Source: Pseudomonas sp. CAN1
GTDB lineage: Bacteria > Pseudomonadota > Gammaproteobacteria > Pseudomonadales > Pseudomonadaceae
Assembly: GCF_030462585.1 (NCBI RefSeq)
Contig: NZ_JASMRU010000007.1
Location: 175,252-239,251 of the forward strand
Reading direction: 5' to 3'
Length of the DNA stretch: 64,000 nt
Positions within the stretch are counted from its first letter, which is position 1; the number at the start of each line of letters is the position of its first letter. The translations under genes were made by a program, and so were the position numbers. The notes under the pieces were generated by a model that was given only the letters and a program-made list of their open reading frames with translations, was not told the origin of the DNA and made no database searches. Positions 1 through 10,751 of this stretch are shown piece after piece.

Positions 1-1174
1 GGTAGCGCGACCACAGTTGCTTGAAGCGCTGCGCATCGCGCATGTGTTCGGGCGTGGTGACCTGCGGCATCACCCGGCTGATGGAAGCCTCGATGTCGAT
101 GGCCGGGTAATGGCCTTCCTCGGCCAGCCGGCGCGACAGCACGAAGTGGCCGTCGAGCACGCCCCGCGCAGCGTCGGCGATCGGGTCCTGCTGGTCATCG
201 CCTTCGCTGAGCACGGTGTAGAAAGCGGTGATCGAGCCGCCGCCCTTCTCGCCATTACCGGCGCGCTCTACCAGCCGCGGCAGCTTGGCGAACACCGACG
301 GCGGGTAGCCCTTGGTCGCTGGCGGCTCGCCGATGGCCAGGGCGATCTCGCGCTGCGCCTGGGCGTAACGGGTCAGGGAGTCCATCAGCAGCAGGACGTT
401 CTTGCCCTTGTCGCGGAAGTATTCGGCGATCCGCGTGCAGTACTGCGCAGCGCGCAGGCGCATCAGCGGCGCGTCGTCCGCTGGCGATGCAACGACCACG
501 GAACGCTTGAGGCCTTCCTCGCCGAGGATGTGCTCGATGAATTCCTTCACCTCGCGGCCCCGTTCGCCGATCAGCCCGACGACGATGATGTCGGCCTTGG
601 TGAAGCGGGTCATCATGCCCAGCAGCACCGATTTACCGACGCCGGTACCGGCGAACAGGCCCAGGCGCTGGCCACGGCCGACGGTGAGCAGGGAGTTGAT
701 CGAACGGATGCCGACGTCCATCGGTTCGTGGATCGGGTCGCGCGCCAGCGGGTTGATGATCGGGCCATCCATCGGCACCCAGTCTTCGGCACGCATGCCG
801 CCCTTGCCGTCCAGCGCGCGGCCGACGCCGTCGAGCACGCGGCCGAGCATGGACATGCCCATCGGCAGACGACCGGAATCCGGCAGCGGCACCACGCGGG
901 CGCCGGGGGCAATGCCGACCAGGCTGCCCACCGGCATCAGGTAGATCTTGCTGCCGGCGAAACCCATCACTTCGGCTTCCACCTGCACCGGGTGATAGCC
1001 GCCGTCGTTGATCACCTGGCAGCGGCTGCCAACGGCAGCCTGCAGGCCCTCGGCCTCCAGGGTCAGGCCGACCATGCGCAGCAGGCGGCCTTCCACCACC
1101 GGCTGGCTCGGCAGGCTCACCGCGTCGCTGTAGCCCTGCAGGCGCCGGGCGAAGCTGACGCGATCAAGGCGCAT
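1..1174 (-). CDS. fliI: Flagellum-specific export ATPase FliI (3' end cut by window edge)
   Basis: This is the F1-type ATPase that powers the flagellar type III export gate, working with FliH at the cytoplasmic base. About 391 N-terminal codons are visible; Pseudomonas FliI is about 450 residues, so the C-terminus lies outside the window. Reading the complement gives a Walker A motif GTGVGKS and the family signature [12 protein letters not shown]. The ATG at 1174 overlaps the 3' end of fliH by 11 bases, so the two are probably translationally coupled. It is the last visible gene of the fliE-F-G-H-I transcript. Confidence 0.96.
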   Translation of the reverse strand, partial: MRLDRVSFARRLQGYSDAVSLPSQPVVEGRLLRMVGLTLEAEGLQAAVGSRCQVINDGGYHPVQVEAEVMGFAGSKIYLMPVGSLVGIAPGARVVPLPDSGRLPMGMSMLGRVLDGVGRALDGKGGMRAEDWVPMDGPIINPLARDPIHEPMDVGIRSINSLLTVGRGQRLGLFAGTGVGKSVLLGMMTRFTKADIIVVGLIGERGREVKEFIEHILGEEGLKRSVVVASPADDAPLMRLRAAQYCTRIAEYFRDKGKNVLLLMDSLTRYAQAQREIALAIGEPPATKGYPPSVFAKLPRLVERAGNGEKGGGSITAFYTVLSEGDDQQDPIADAARGVLDGHFVLSRRLAEEGHYPAIDIEASISRVMPQVTTPEHMRDAQRFKQLWSRY

Positions 1175-1952
1175 CGGAGCCGCCCTGGCCGGCATCGAGA
1201 TTCACTTGCAGGTCAGGCTCCAGGGCGTGGGTGGCCTGGTCGCGCTGCTGCTCGAAGAGCTGCTTCACGGCCTGGGCCAGGCGCGTCTCGACGCTGGCGT
1301 CGATGCGCGAGTGTTCGGTCTCGATGCGGCAGCCGCCGGGCAGCAGGCCATCGTCCTCGATGATCTTCCAGCTTTCCTCGTGGCGATCGCGCAGGGCTTT
1401 CACCAGTTCGAAGTCCTGCGGGTTGACCTGGATGCGGATGTTGCTGGCGCCCATCGGCAGCAGCTTGAGCGCCTCGCGCAGCACCAGGCGGATCTGGCTG
1501 GAATCGGTGGCCAGCTCGCGCTGCACCACCTGGCGCACCACGTGGGTCACCAGGTTGAGCATGCCGGCTTCGAGCATCTGGTCCTGCTCGGCGATGGGAT
1601 CGAGCAGGTGCGACATCAGGGTTTCGAGATTCTGCAGGCGCGGCTGCAACGCCGCGTCGGCATCCTGGCGCGCCTTGATCTGGCCGGCGTGGAAGCCGTC
1701 CTTCTCGCCGGTGGAGAAGCCCTCGTTGTAGGCCTCCTGGCGGATCGCTTCGAGCTCGTCCAGCGTCAGAGGCTTGACCTCCTCCTCCGGCACTTCCTCG
1801 ATCTGCGGCTGCTGCTCCACCACCGGCTCGGGTTCCGGCTCGGGGATGGGCTGCGGTTTGATCGGGTCGAAGCTGGGCAGCGACCACAGGTCGAACCCGG
1901 AAACATCCCGGGCCCGGATCAGTTCGCTGAGTTCTTCTTCGTCCTTCGCCAC
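1164..1952 (-). CDS. fliH: Flagellar assembly protein FliH
   Basis: FliH (262 aa) is the peripheral-stalk-like regulator that binds and restrains the FliI ATPase. The N-terminus is acidic, followed by a Pro/Glu-rich stretch (about residues 30-60). Next come a helical GxxxG-like region containing [14 protein letters not shown] and a conserved C-terminal FliH domain. It starts one base after the fliG stop and overlaps fliI. The length and position between fliG and fliI leave little doubt. Confidence 0.95.
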   Translation of the reverse strand: MAKDEEELSELIRARDVSGFDLWSLPSFDPIKPQPIPEPEPEPVVEQQPQIEEVPEEEVKPLTLDELEAIRQEAYNEGFSTGEKDGFHAGQIKARQDADAALQPRLQNLETLMSHLLDPIAEQDQMLEAGMLNLVTHVVRQVVQRELATDSSQIRLVLREALKLLPMGASNIRIQVNPQDFELVKALRDRHEESWKIIEDDGLLPGGCRIETEHSRIDASVETRLAQAVKQLFEQQRDQATHALEPDLQVNLDAGQGGSDAP

Positions 1953-1953
1953 G

Positions 1954-2970
1954 TCAGATCATTTCCTCGCCGCCCTTGCCACCCAGCACGATTTCGCCGG
2001 ACTCGGCCATGCGCCGGGCGATGGTGAGGATTTCCTTCTGCGCGCCTTCGACTTCGCTGACGCGCACCGGGCCCTTGGCCTCCAGGTCGTCGCGCAGCAG
2101 TTCGGCGGCACGCTTGGACATGTTGCGGAAGATCTTCTCGCGGATCGCATCGTCCGAGCCCTTCAGCGCCAGTACCAGCACGTCCGAGGAGACCTCGCGC
2201 AGCAGCGCCTGGATGCCGCGGTCGTCGACATCGGCGAGGTTGTCGAAGACGAACATCAGGTCTTCGATCTGGCCCGACAGGTCCTCGTCGACTTCGCGGA
2301 TGGCGTCCATCAGCGCGCCTTCGACCGAGCTGTCGAGGTAGTTCATGATGTCCGCCGCGCGCTTCACGCCGCCCATGGTGGTGCGGGTGGAGTTGGCGTT
2401 GCCGGCGAACTGCTTCTCCAGGATCAGGTTCAGTTCCTTGAGCGCGGACGGCTGTACGGTGTTGAGCGAGGACACGCGCAGGATGATGTCCAGGCGCACC
2501 TTGTGGTCGAAGTGGCTGAGCACCTCGCCCGCCTGGTCCGGGTCGAGGTAGGCGACCACGATGGCCTGGATCTGCGGGTGCTCGTAGCGGATCACGTCGG
2601 CCACGGCGCGCGGCTCCATCCACTTCAGGCTGTCCAGGCCGCTGGTGTTGCCGCCCAGCAGGATGCGGTCGATGAGGTTGTTCGCCTTGTCCTCGCCCAG
2701 GGCCTGGGTGAGCATCTTGCGGATGTAGCTGTCGGCGCCGACGCCCAGGCTGGTCTGGTCGCCGACGATCTCGACGAACTCGCCCATCACCTGCTCGACC
2801 TGCTCGCGGTGGACGTTGCGCATCTGCGCCATGGCCACGCCGACCTTCTGCACTTCCTTCGGGCCCATATGGCGCAGCACCTGCGCGGCATCGGTCTCAC
2901 CCAGGGAGAGCAGGAGGATGGCAGCCTTGTCGACCTTGTTCAGTTTGGCGTTCATGCGCGCTTCACTCAT
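1954..2970 (-). CDS. fliG: Flagellar motor switch protein FliG
   Basis: FliG (338 aa) is the C-ring protein that contacts the MotA/PilT-type stator and transmits torque. The N-terminal domain binds FliF, the middle domain carries the EHPQ motif (residues near 125-128, within RYEHPQIQA), and the C-terminal domain contains the charged torque helix (near DDAIREKIFRNMSKRAAELL). Length is normal for the family. The ATG overlaps the end of fliF by 8 bases, a common arrangement for stoichiometric coupling of MS-ring and C-ring proteins. Confidence 0.97.
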   Translation of the reverse strand: MSEARMNAKLNKVDKAAILLLSLGETDAAQVLRHMGPKEVQKVGVAMAQMRNVHREQVEQVMGEFVEIVGDQTSLGVGADSYIRKMLTQALGEDKANNLIDRILLGGNTSGLDSLKWMEPRAVADVIRYEHPQIQAIVVAYLDPDQAGEVLSHFDHKVRLDIILRVSSLNTVQPSALKELNLILEKQFAGNANSTRTTMGGVKRAADIMNYLDSSVEGALMDAIREVDEDLSGQIEDLMFVFDNLADVDDRGIQALLREVSSDVLVLALKGSDDAIREKIFRNMSKRAAELLRDDLEAKGPVRVSEVEGAQKEILTIARRMAESGEIVLGGKGGEEMI

Positions 2971-4747
2971 CGGAGTTGATCCAGTCCTTCACTACCTGGG
3001 CAACACGCCCCGGGTCCTGGGCGACCAGACTCTTGATCGCATTCAATTGTGCATCGTACCCCTCTGACGGGCTCGGCAGCAGGATGCTGGCCGGACCGCC
3101 GAGGCTTACCCGATCATCGGACAGCTCGCCTTCCAGGCCGCCCAGCTCGCCGAGGCCACCCTCGCCCGTTGCGCCACCGGCCACCAGGGCCTTGCTCTTG
3201 CTGCCCGACAGGTTGTTCAGCACCGGGCGCAGCACGCCCAGCACCAGGACCAGGATGAACAGGATACCCAGTACCTGCTTGACCACGTCCCAGAACCACG
3301 GCTGGGTGTAGAACGCAGGCGAAGCAATTTCCTCGCCAAGGTCCGGGGCGAACGGCGCGTTGATCACGCTGACGCTGTCGCCACGGCTGGCGTCATAGCC
3401 TACCGCGTCCTGCACCAGGCGGGTGAAGCGGCCCAGTTCGTCGGCGGTCCACGGCTGGTGGCTGACTTCGCCGGTCTTCGGGTCGGCGATCACGCGGTCA
3501 TCCAGCACCACCGCGACGGAAAGCCGGCGCAGGCGACCCTGCTGCTGCTTGGTGTAGCTCACCGAGCGATCCAGCTCGTAGTTGCGGGTGTTCTGCTCGC
3601 GCTTGTCGGTCGGGTACGGCGCCAGTTCCGGCTTGCCGGTCTTCGGATCGATGATCGGCTGGCCGTTGGCATCCTTCAGCGGCTGGCCCGGTGCAACGAA
3701 GTCCGCCGGCTTGTTCTGCGCGGTGGTCTGCGGCGCGCTGGACGGGCCCGGCGGCTGGTTCGACAGCGCACCCGGAACGCCCTGCGGGCCGTTGCTGTTC
3801 TGCCGTTCCTCGTTGTTCACCTGCTCGCTGCGCAGGGCCGGCTGGTCCGGGTTGAACGACTCGGAGGTGGATTCCACCGCGCTGAAGTCGACGTCCGCCG
3901 AGACTTCGGCCTTGTAGCGGCCGTTGCCCAGGACCGGCGCCAGGATGCTGTGCACGCGCTGGGTGAAGTTGGTTTCCATGCGGCGGGTGAAATCGAACTG
4001 CTTGCCGGCCATGGTCAGCTCGGAGAGCTCCTGCTGGTCGGAGAGCAGGTTGCCTTTCTGGTCGACCACGGTGACCTGGGATTTATCCAGTTCCGGCACG
4101 CTGGTGGCGACCAGGTTGACGATCGCCAGCACCTGGCTCGGCTCCAGGCTGCGGCCCGGGTACAGCTCGACCAGCACCGAGGCGCTGGGCTTGCGGTCGT
4201 CACGGACGAACACCGAGCTTTTCGGGATCGCCAGGTGCACGCGGGCGCCCTTGACGTTGTTCAGGCTGGAGACGGTACGCGCCAGCTCGCCTTCCAGGCC
4301 GCGACGGTAATTGGTCGCTTCCATGAACTGGCTGGTGCCCAGCGCCTGTTCCTTGTCGAGGATCTCGAAGCCGACGTTACTGTCGGTCGGCGCGAGGCCC
4401 GCGCCGGCGACTTTCATGCGCGCACGGCCCAGGTCATCGGCCTTCACCAGCAGCGCGCCGGAGTTGGGCTCGATCTTGTAGGCGATATCGGCGGCGGACA
4501 GCGCCTCGACCACCTTGTTCGCGTCGACGCCATTCAGGCTGCCATAGAGCGGCTTGTAGTCCGGCTGCTGCGACCACAGCACCATGCCGAAGCCGATGGC
4601 GATGCTCGCGGCGAGGCCGACCAGCAGGCCGACCTGACGCAGCATCGGCATGTCTGCGAGGTTCTCGAGGAAAGACAGGCCCAGCAGCGGCTTTTTCGGG
4701 CCGGCCTTGGCGGGAACCTGACTATCAACAACGGTGGCTTCAGCCAT
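2963..4747 (-). CDS. fliF: Flagellar MS-ring protein FliF
   Basis: FliF (594 aa) forms the inner-membrane MS ring on which the rod, C ring and export gate assemble. There is a transmembrane segment near residues 38-58 (VGLLVGLAASIAIGFG) and a second near 470-495 (GILFILVLVLGVL). Between them lie the YscJ/FliF ring-building domains and a Pro/Gln-rich loop near residues 300-350. The cytoplasmic tail ends in the FliG-binding peptide. It lies 19 bases downstream of fliE in the same transcript. Confidence 0.97.
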   Translation of the reverse strand: MAEATVVDSQVPAKAGPKKPLLGLSFLENLADMPMLRQVGLLVGLAASIAIGFGMVLWSQQPDYKPLYGSLNGVDANKVVEALSAADIAYKIEPNSGALLVKADDLGRARMKVAGAGLAPTDSNVGFEILDKEQALGTSQFMEATNYRRGLEGELARTVSSLNNVKGARVHLAIPKSSVFVRDDRKPSASVLVELYPGRSLEPSQVLAIVNLVATSVPELDKSQVTVVDQKGNLLSDQQELSELTMAGKQFDFTRRMETNFTQRVHSILAPVLGNGRYKAEVSADVDFSAVESTSESFNPDQPALRSEQVNNEERQNSNGPQGVPGALSNQPPGPSSAPQTTAQNKPADFVAPGQPLKDANGQPIIDPKTGKPELAPYPTDKREQNTRNYELDRSVSYTKQQQGRLRRLSVAVVLDDRVIADPKTGEVSHQPWTADELGRFTRLVQDAVGYDASRGDSVSVINAPFAPDLGEEIASPAFYTQPWFWDVVKQVLGILFILVLVLGVLRPVLNNLSGSKSKALVAGGATGEGGLGELGGLEGELSDDRVSLGGPASILLPSPSEGYDAQLNAIKSLVAQDPGRVAQVVKDWINSDE

Positions 4748-4766
4748 TACCTACGATCCTCGCCGA

Positions 4767-5096
4767 TCAAACCGGCATCTGCATGATGTCCTGGTACGCC
4801 TGGACCAGCTTGTTGCGTACCTGGGTCATCGCCTGGAAAGAAACACTGGCCTTCTGGGAAGCGATCATCACGTCAGTGAGATCGACACCGCTCTGCCCCA
4901 TCTCGAACGCCGACGCCATGTCGGAGGCGACCTGCTGGGTACCGCTGACCTTGTCCACCGCCTGGCCGAGCATCTGCGAGAAGCTCGGCGCACCCGGTTC
5001 TACCGGCGCGGCCTGGGTCTTCGCCTTGGCCATGGCCTCCATCTGCATGGAACGCATTTCCAGCAACAGACGATTGAACTCGACACCCTGACTCAT
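4767..5096 (-). CDS. fliE: Flagellar hook-basal body protein FliE
   Basis: FliE (109 aa) links the MS ring to the rod. The longer reading frame opens 12 codons upstream. I choose the ATG at 5096 because it has a strong GGAGGGG ribosome site a few bases upstream and gives the conserved start [18 protein letters not shown]. The C-terminal half holds the conserved [19 protein letters not shown] helix that packs into the rod. It is the first gene of fliEFGHI and is preceded by a perfect sigma-54 promoter. Confidence 0.95.
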   Translation of the reverse strand: MSQGVEFNRLLLEMRSMQMEAMAKAKTQAAPVEPGAPSFSQMLGQAVDKVSGTQQVASDMASAFEMGQSGVDLTDVMIASQKASVSFQAMTQVRNKLVQAYQDIMQMPV

Positions 5097-5156
5097 CACA
5101 TACCCCTCCGACTGGCCGCGGTTTTTTGACACCTCGCGGCGCTTTGCACAGGAGTT

Positions 5157-5172
5157 TGCAATTGGGGTGCCA
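5157..5172 (-). promoter_or_regulatory. Sigma-54 promoter of fliE operon
   Basis: On the minus strand this reads TGGCAC-CCCAA-TTGCA, an exact -24/-12 match with GG and GC ten bases apart. The predicted start is about 48 bases before the fliE ATG. FleQ is the expected activator from Pseudomonas knowledge. Confidence 0.9.
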
Positions 5173-5245
5173 GTTTTTCAGGGCGTAGGAAAAATGAGCA
5201 GGAAGGCTCTGGGGTGGGGATTCCAGACTCCGCAAGAGCAGCCTC

Positions 5246-5409
5246 TGTAGGAGCGGACCTTGTCCGCGAAGTCCGTCACGGATAAGTCCAAGTCAACAGG
5301 AAAACTCCTGCTCCCCAGAGACGCTCTGCGCATGCGATCCGCGTCGGTTCGCAAGCACCTGCAGCCAAGGAGCCACGGCATACCTTCGCGGACAAGGTCC
5401 GCTCCTACA
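5246..5409. repeat. Paired REP elements (REPIN), divergent from GTAGGAGCGGAC type
   Basis: A REP arm beginning TGTAGGAGCGGACCTTG lies at 5246-5270 and its reverse complement at 5385-5409, flanking about 115 bases. This is the Pseudomonas REPIN pattern and occupies most of the gap between fliE and fleR. No gene is seen in this intergenic stretch (5097-5489) apart from the fliE promoter, this element and the fleR terminator. Confidence 0.85.
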
Positions 5410-5439
5410 AAAGCGTCTCGTCCGCGCCGGAAAGGCGTC

Positions 5440-5464
5440 AAGAAAAGACCCGCACGAATGCGGG
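5440..5464 (-). terminator. Intrinsic terminator after fleR
   Basis: On the minus strand a CCCGCA stem, TTCG loop and TGCGGG stem are followed by TCTTTTCTTG. The hairpin begins 25 bases beyond the fleR stop, so it ends the fleSR transcript. Confidence 0.85.
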
Positions 5465-5489
5465 CCAGGAGGGGATCGTCAGCCGGGAC

Positions 5490-6905
5490 TCAACTGGCGT
5501 AGAGGTAGGCCTCCACATCCATGCCGGCGTCGCGCATCTGCGCGAGCTTGTAGCGCAGGGTGCGCGGGCTGATGCCCAGGCGCTCGGCGGCTTCCTTGCG
5601 GCGGCCGCGCTCGCTGCGCAGGGTGTCGATGATCATCTGGAACTCGCGGCGCTTGAGGTCCTCGCCCAGTTGCCCGGCTTCCGCGGCGGCCTGCGACGGA
5701 ATTTCGACGCTGGCCGCAGCCACCGGCGCAACCGGCGAAGGCACGGCGGTCAGCAGCGGACGCGGCGCCAGGCCGATGGGGGCCGTCAGGCACAGGTCGG
5801 CAGGCTGCACCTGGCCGCCCTGCTGCAGGATCAGCGAGCGCTGGATGGCATTGTCCAGCTCACGCACGTTGCCCGGCCAGGAGTACGCCAGCAGTGCAGC
5901 GCGGGCGTCGTCGGCCAGGGTCACCGGGGCGTGGTTCATCTTGCGGCTGTACTTGGCCAGCAGGCGTTCGGCCAGCGGCAGAATGTCGGCGGGACGCTCG
6001 CGCAGCGGGCGCCAGGCCAGCGGGAAGACCGACAGGCGATAGTAGAGGTCTTCGCGGAAGCGGCCGGCGGCGACTTCGCCGAGCAGGTCACGGTTGGTGG
6101 TGGCGAGCACGCGGATGTCCAGGCTGATCGGCTTGCGTGCGCCAACCCGCTCCACTTCGCGCTCCTGCAGTACGCGCAGCAGCTTGGCCTGCAGGCTGAG
6201 CGGCATCTCGGAGATTTCGTCGAGAAGGATGGTGCCGCCGTCGGCCAGTTCGAACTTGCCCGGCTGGGCAGCGATGGCACCGGTGAAGGCGCCCTTCTCG
6301 TGGCCAAACAGGGTGGCTTCGAGCATGTTGTCCGGGATCGCCGCACAGTTGATCGCGACGAAGGGTTTGCCGGCGCGCGGCGATTGCTGGTGGATGTACT
6401 GCGCCAGCACTTCCTTGCCGGTGCCGGACTCGCCGGAGATCAGCACGGTGGAATCGCTGCGCGCGACACGGGCGGCCAGTTCCAGCAGCTGCTGGCTGGC
6501 CGGCTCCAGGGCCACCGGACCTTCGCCGGCGTTGCTGGCGACGGTGCCCAGTGCGTGGCGGGCAACCAGTTCCAGCAGAGCACGCGGCTCGAACGGCTTC
6601 ACCAGGTAATCGGCGGCGCCCTGCCGCATGGCGTCCACGGCGCGGTCGACGGCGCCATAGGCGGTCATCAGCAGCACCGGCAGTTGCGGGTGACGCTTGC
6701 GGATAAGCCCGAGCAACTGGTGCCCGTCCATGCCCGGCATGTTGACGTCGCTGATCACCAGGCTGAAGGCGTCCTTCTCCAGGGCCGGCAGCGCGGCTTC
6801 GGCGCAATCCACGGCGATGAAGTCATGCCCACCGAGCGACAGGGTGTCGGACAGGGCTTCACGAAGGGCGCGGTCGTCTTCGACCAGCAGGACTTTGGCG
6901 GCCAT
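5490..6905 (-). CDS. fleR: Sigma-54-dependent response regulator FleR
   Basis: FleR (471 aa) activates the mid-class flagellar promoters after phosphorylation by FleS. The receiver domain has phospho-acceptor D53 in SDVNMPGMDG. The AAA+ domain carries GESGTGKE (Walker A) and the sigma-54-contact loop GAFTGA, and a Fis-type helix-turn-helix ends the protein. The open frame runs far upstream into fleS. I choose the ATG at 6905 because it yields MAAKVLLVEDD at the receiver start and has a GAGGAA site upstream. The fleS stop is 5 bases before it. Confidence 0.96.
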   Translation of the reverse strand: MAAKVLLVEDDRALREALSDTLSLGGHDFIAVDCAEAALPALEKDAFSLVISDVNMPGMDGHQLLGLIRKRHPQLPVLLMTAYGAVDRAVDAMRQGAADYLVKPFEPRALLELVARHALGTVASNAGEGPVALEPASQQLLELAARVARSDSTVLISGESGTGKEVLAQYIHQQSPRAGKPFVAINCAAIPDNMLEATLFGHEKGAFTGAIAAQPGKFELADGGTILLDEISEMPLSLQAKLLRVLQEREVERVGARKPISLDIRVLATTNRDLLGEVAAGRFREDLYYRLSVFPLAWRPLRERPADILPLAERLLAKYSRKMNHAPVTLADDARAALLAYSWPGNVRELDNAIQRSLILQQGGQVQPADLCLTAPIGLAPRPLLTAVPSPVAPVAAASVEIPSQAAAEAGQLGEDLKRREFQMIIDTLRSERGRRKEAAERLGISPRTLRYKLAQMRDAGMDVEAYLYAS

Positions 6906-6910
6906 GGAAA

Positions 6911-8134
6911 TCATTCCTCGTGAACAGAAGGTTGAGCTTTGAGCAACGGCAGGACCAGGGTGGCGCAGGTGCCGAAACCGGCGCGCGAGCGCAGGCGCAG
7001 TTCGCCCTGGTGGGCCTTGGCAACGGCTTTCACCACGGCCAGGCCGAGGCCGGTGCCGGTGGTCTTGGTGGTGAAGAACGGCTCGCCCAGGCGCGCCAGG
7101 GTTTCGCCGCTCATGCCCGGGCCGTTGTCGCTGACCGACAGGCGCAGGGTGTCGCCGCGCTGGTAGAGATGCACCTTCAGGCGCACATCGCGGCCGGCGG
7201 CCTGGATGGCGTTCTCCACCAGGTTGAGCACGGTGCCGACCAGGGTGTCGCGGTTGCACAGCAGCTCGCCGACGCGGGCGTCGCACTGCCAGCGCAGGTT
7301 CAGGCCACTGACGTGGGATTCGGCGGCGGCGCGCAGGCTGGCGAACAGCTGCGAAGGAGCCAGGCGGTCGGGCAACGGCAGCTCGCCGCGGGCGAACACC
7401 AGCATGTCGCGCACCTGGCTTTCCAGCTCGTGCAGACGCTCCTTGATGCGACCGGCAAAGCGCTGCTGGTGCTCCACCGGCAGTTCACCTTCGCTGAGGT
7501 GGCCGGCATAGAGCATGGCGGCGGACAGCGGGGTGCGAATCTGGTGAGCCAGCGAGGCCACCATGCGACCGAGGGCGGACAGGCGCTCGTGGCGTGCGAG
7601 CTGGTCCTGCAGGCGACGGGTTTCCGTCAGGTCGTTGAGCAGGATGAGCTGGCCGGGCTCGCCGTTCAGCGGGCGGATGGCGATGGACACGCGGCGGCCG
7701 TCACGCAGGGAGACCTCGTGGCCGTCGTCGGCGCGCGGAGCGAAGCTGCGCGCGATGACTTCACGCCAGAGCATGCCCACCAGCGGTTTGCCGAGCAGCG
7801 CGACGGCGACCGGGTTGGCGTCACGCACCACGCCCTGGCCGTCGATCATTATGACGCCGCCGGGCAGCACGTCGAGCAGGCTCTGCAGGCGGTTGGCCTG
7901 GCGCTCCTTCTCGGCCAGCTCCTGCATGCGCTGCGCACTGACCAGGGCGAGCTCGCCCTTGAGTTCGGTAACGCGGGCTTCCAGCAGGCTGTAAGACTGA
8001 GTGAGCTGGCTGGACATCTGACTGAACAGCGCGAAGGTCTGGTCCAGATGGGCACGGCTCTGCTCCTCCACGGTGACCTGTTCGGCAGGCAGCGCGGAGG
8101 TGATTTCGGTCTGGCGTTGGGTGGCTGGCATCAT
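6911..8134 (-). CDS. fleS: Two-component sensor kinase FleS
   Basis: FleS (407 aa) is a soluble sensor histidine kinase with no visible membrane segments. It has an N-terminal coiled region (about 40-85), a PAS domain (about 85-170), a HisKA dimerisation helix with H197 in LAHQIRTPLSA, and a C-terminal HATPase domain with DNGPGMS and GTGLGLAVVK boxes. The longer frame opens at 8191, but the ATG at 8134 has a GAGAG site and lies about 40 bases downstream of the predicted sigma-54 start. It forms an operon with fleR. Confidence 0.94.
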   Translation of the reverse strand: MMPATQRQTEITSALPAEQVTVEEQSRAHLDQTFALFSQMSSQLTQSYSLLEARVTELKGELALVSAQRMQELAEKERQANRLQSLLDVLPGGVIMIDGQGVVRDANPVAVALLGKPLVGMLWREVIARSFAPRADDGHEVSLRDGRRVSIAIRPLNGEPGQLILLNDLTETRRLQDQLARHERLSALGRMVASLAHQIRTPLSAAMLYAGHLSEGELPVEHQQRFAGRIKERLHELESQVRDMLVFARGELPLPDRLAPSQLFASLRAAAESHVSGLNLRWQCDARVGELLCNRDTLVGTVLNLVENAIQAAGRDVRLKVHLYQRGDTLRLSVSDNGPGMSGETLARLGEPFFTTKTTGTGLGLAVVKAVAKAHQGELRLRSRAGFGTCATLVLPLLKAQPSVHEE

Positions 8135-8186
8135 GCGGTTTCTCTCATCCGTCCGACGGCGTGAATCCGTCGGTCGAATGACTCTT

Positions 8187-8202
8187 AGCAAACCGCGTGC
8201 CT
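8187..8202 (-). promoter_or_regulatory. Sigma-54 promoter of fleSR
   Basis: The minus strand reads AGGCAC-GCGGT-TTGCT, with the invariant GG and GC correctly ten bases apart. Only the first T of TGGCAC is changed. In P. aeruginosa fleSR is FleQ/RpoN dependent, and fleQ lies immediately upstream. Confidence 0.85.
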
Positions 8203-8229
8203 AAAATTTACTCGTTATTTTTCAATGAC

Positions 8230-8255
8230 TTGAAAAAACGAGTGTGACGGAGGCG

Positions 8256-8266
<11 letters not shown>
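8230..8266 (-). terminator. Possible weak terminator at the end of fleQ
   Basis: A 6-bp stem (CGGAGG/CCTCCG, loop of 7) straddles the fleQ stop. On the minus strand a run of six T follows, but about ten bases after the stem, so termination may be weak. Confidence 0.35.
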
Positions 8267-9731
<1,465 letters not shown>

Positions 9732-9828
9732 CTTAGCTTGTCATCCCGGGGCTTGAAGGCCGTCGAACGGCGGCTGACACGACCTGGCCACAGCACAATT
9801 TCCTCGTGCTAGCCAGCATTTGGCCACT

Positions 9829-9857
9829 AGTAAAGTCAAAAATGTGGCAAGAGTCAA
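9829..9857 (-). promoter_or_regulatory. Sigma-70-type promoter candidate for fleQ
   Basis: On the minus strand TTGACT and TTTACT are separated by exactly 17 bases, about 100 bases before the fleQ ATG. No -24/-12 element is seen here. That fits fleQ being transcribed independently of RpoN. Confidence 0.55.
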
Positions 9858-9919
9858 ATTAATGGCGTGTTTTTTTTGATGCTGCCCGACGAAGGGTGTT
9901 GATCCCGGTCATGGCAATG

Positions 9920-9936
9920 GAACTGTGACACAGTTC
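9920..9936. promoter_or_regulatory. Perfect palindrome upstream of fleQ (possible regulator site)
   Basis: GAACTGTGACACAGTTC is a perfect dyad around a central A, about 60 bases upstream of the fleQ -35 element. TGTGA...AG-TTC resembles one half and the centre of the Vfr/CRP consensus. Vfr represses fleQ in P. aeruginosa, but the site there may be placed differently. Confidence 0.45.
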
Positions 9937-9985
9937 GCGGGGGATGCGGCGACGGCCGAAGTGTCTCGATCGTCGCGCTCAGAGA

Positions 9986-10005
9986 GCCGATCCAGACGGA
10001 TCAGC
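9986..10005 (-). terminator. Stem-loop at the end of the fliS-fliT unit
   Basis: On the minus strand GCTGATCC-gtct-GGATCGGC forms an 8-bp stem with one G-U pair, overlapping the stop of the fliT-like gene. There is no T-run, so it may instead stabilise the 3' end. Confidence 0.35.
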
Positions 10006-10297
10006 CGAACAGCTGGTAGACCTTGGCGCCCTGGTGGGAGCGATTCACGCGGATGATCTCACCGGCCACATCCTCACGCTGACTGGTGACAGCGTGGACC
10101 AGTTCTTTATAAAGCACCAGCAGGCCTTCCAGGCTGCGCTTGAGATCGCTGTCGTCTTCCAGCGGCTCGACCATGGCGGCGTCGACGTGCACACGGCATT
10201 CGAGGTCGAGGCGGGTGATGGCTTCCCAATCCTGCTCGGCCAGCGCCGCCCCCAGGGCTACGCGGGTCTGTTCGATCTGCTGGACGGCGAGAGTCAT
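10001..10297 (-). CDS. FliT-like flagellar chaperone (fleP/fliS-prime position)
   Basis: This small, mostly helical acidic protein (98 aa) directly follows fliS. Its size, amphipathic helices (LKRSLEGLLVLYKELVHAV) and place match FliT-type export chaperones and the P. aeruginosa gene called fleP. FliT proteins hold the cap protein FliD; the P. aeruginosa gene has also been tied to pilus length. I infer an export-chaperone role from context, with weak sequence evidence. Confidence 0.7.
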   Translation of the reverse strand: MTLAVQQIEQTRVALGAALAEQDWEAITRLDLECRVHVDAAMVEPLEDDSDLKRSLEGLLVLYKELVHAVTSQREDVAGEIIRVNRSHQGAKVYQLFG

Positions 10298-10323
10298 GTT
10301 CGGTATCTCCTGGCGAGTCGCGA

Positions 10324-10704
10324 TCAGTGCGGGATCGCGTCCCAGCCTTCCTTGATGGTCCGCAGCAGGCCCGACACCTCGTCGAGGACTTCCAGATCGT
10401 TGCTGCGGTTGGCGTCGCCCAGGCGACGGCTCATGTAGTCGTACAGGTTGGCATACTGTTCGGCCAGTTCACCACCGGCTTCGAAGTTCAGCGCTTCGCG
10501 CAGGCCGCCGAGGATGGCGGTGGCCTTGCCGATCAGCATGCCCTTCTGGGCGAACTGCTCGCGCTCCATCGAGCCACGGGCCTGGGCGATACGGCTGAGG
10601 CCGCCTTCCATGAGCATCTGGATCAGGCGATGGGGCGAGGCGTCGTGCACCTGGGACTGGTTGTTCACATTCTGGTACTGGCGCAGCGCTGCCGAAGCGT
10701 TCAT
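10324..10704 (-). CDS. fliS: Flagellin export chaperone FliS
   Basis: FliS (126 aa) binds the C-terminal helices of flagellin and keeps it from polymerising before export. The four-helix-bundle family pattern is visible: an N-terminal YQNVNNQSQV segment, SPHRLIQMLMEGGLSRIAQA, and a C-terminal SGLLRTIKEGWDAI. AAGGGGATAT precedes the ATG. A sigma-28 promoter lies about 48 bases upstream of the ATG, so fliS and the following gene can be made with flagellin as late genes. Confidence 0.96.
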   Translation of the reverse strand: MNASAALRQYQNVNNQSQVHDASPHRLIQMLMEGGLSRIAQARGSMEREQFAQKGMLIGKATAILGGLREALNFEAGGELAEQYANLYDYMSRRLGDANRSNDLEVLDEVSGLLRTIKEGWDAIPH

Positions 10705-10751
10705 CTGATATCCCCTTGATTCGCCGAACGATCAAATCGTTGATATCCAGA

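Noticed and set aside
6903..7286. Long N-terminal extension of FleR in the open frame
   Set aside because: The extra part is a shifted reading of fleS; the receiver domain begins at the ATG at 6905.
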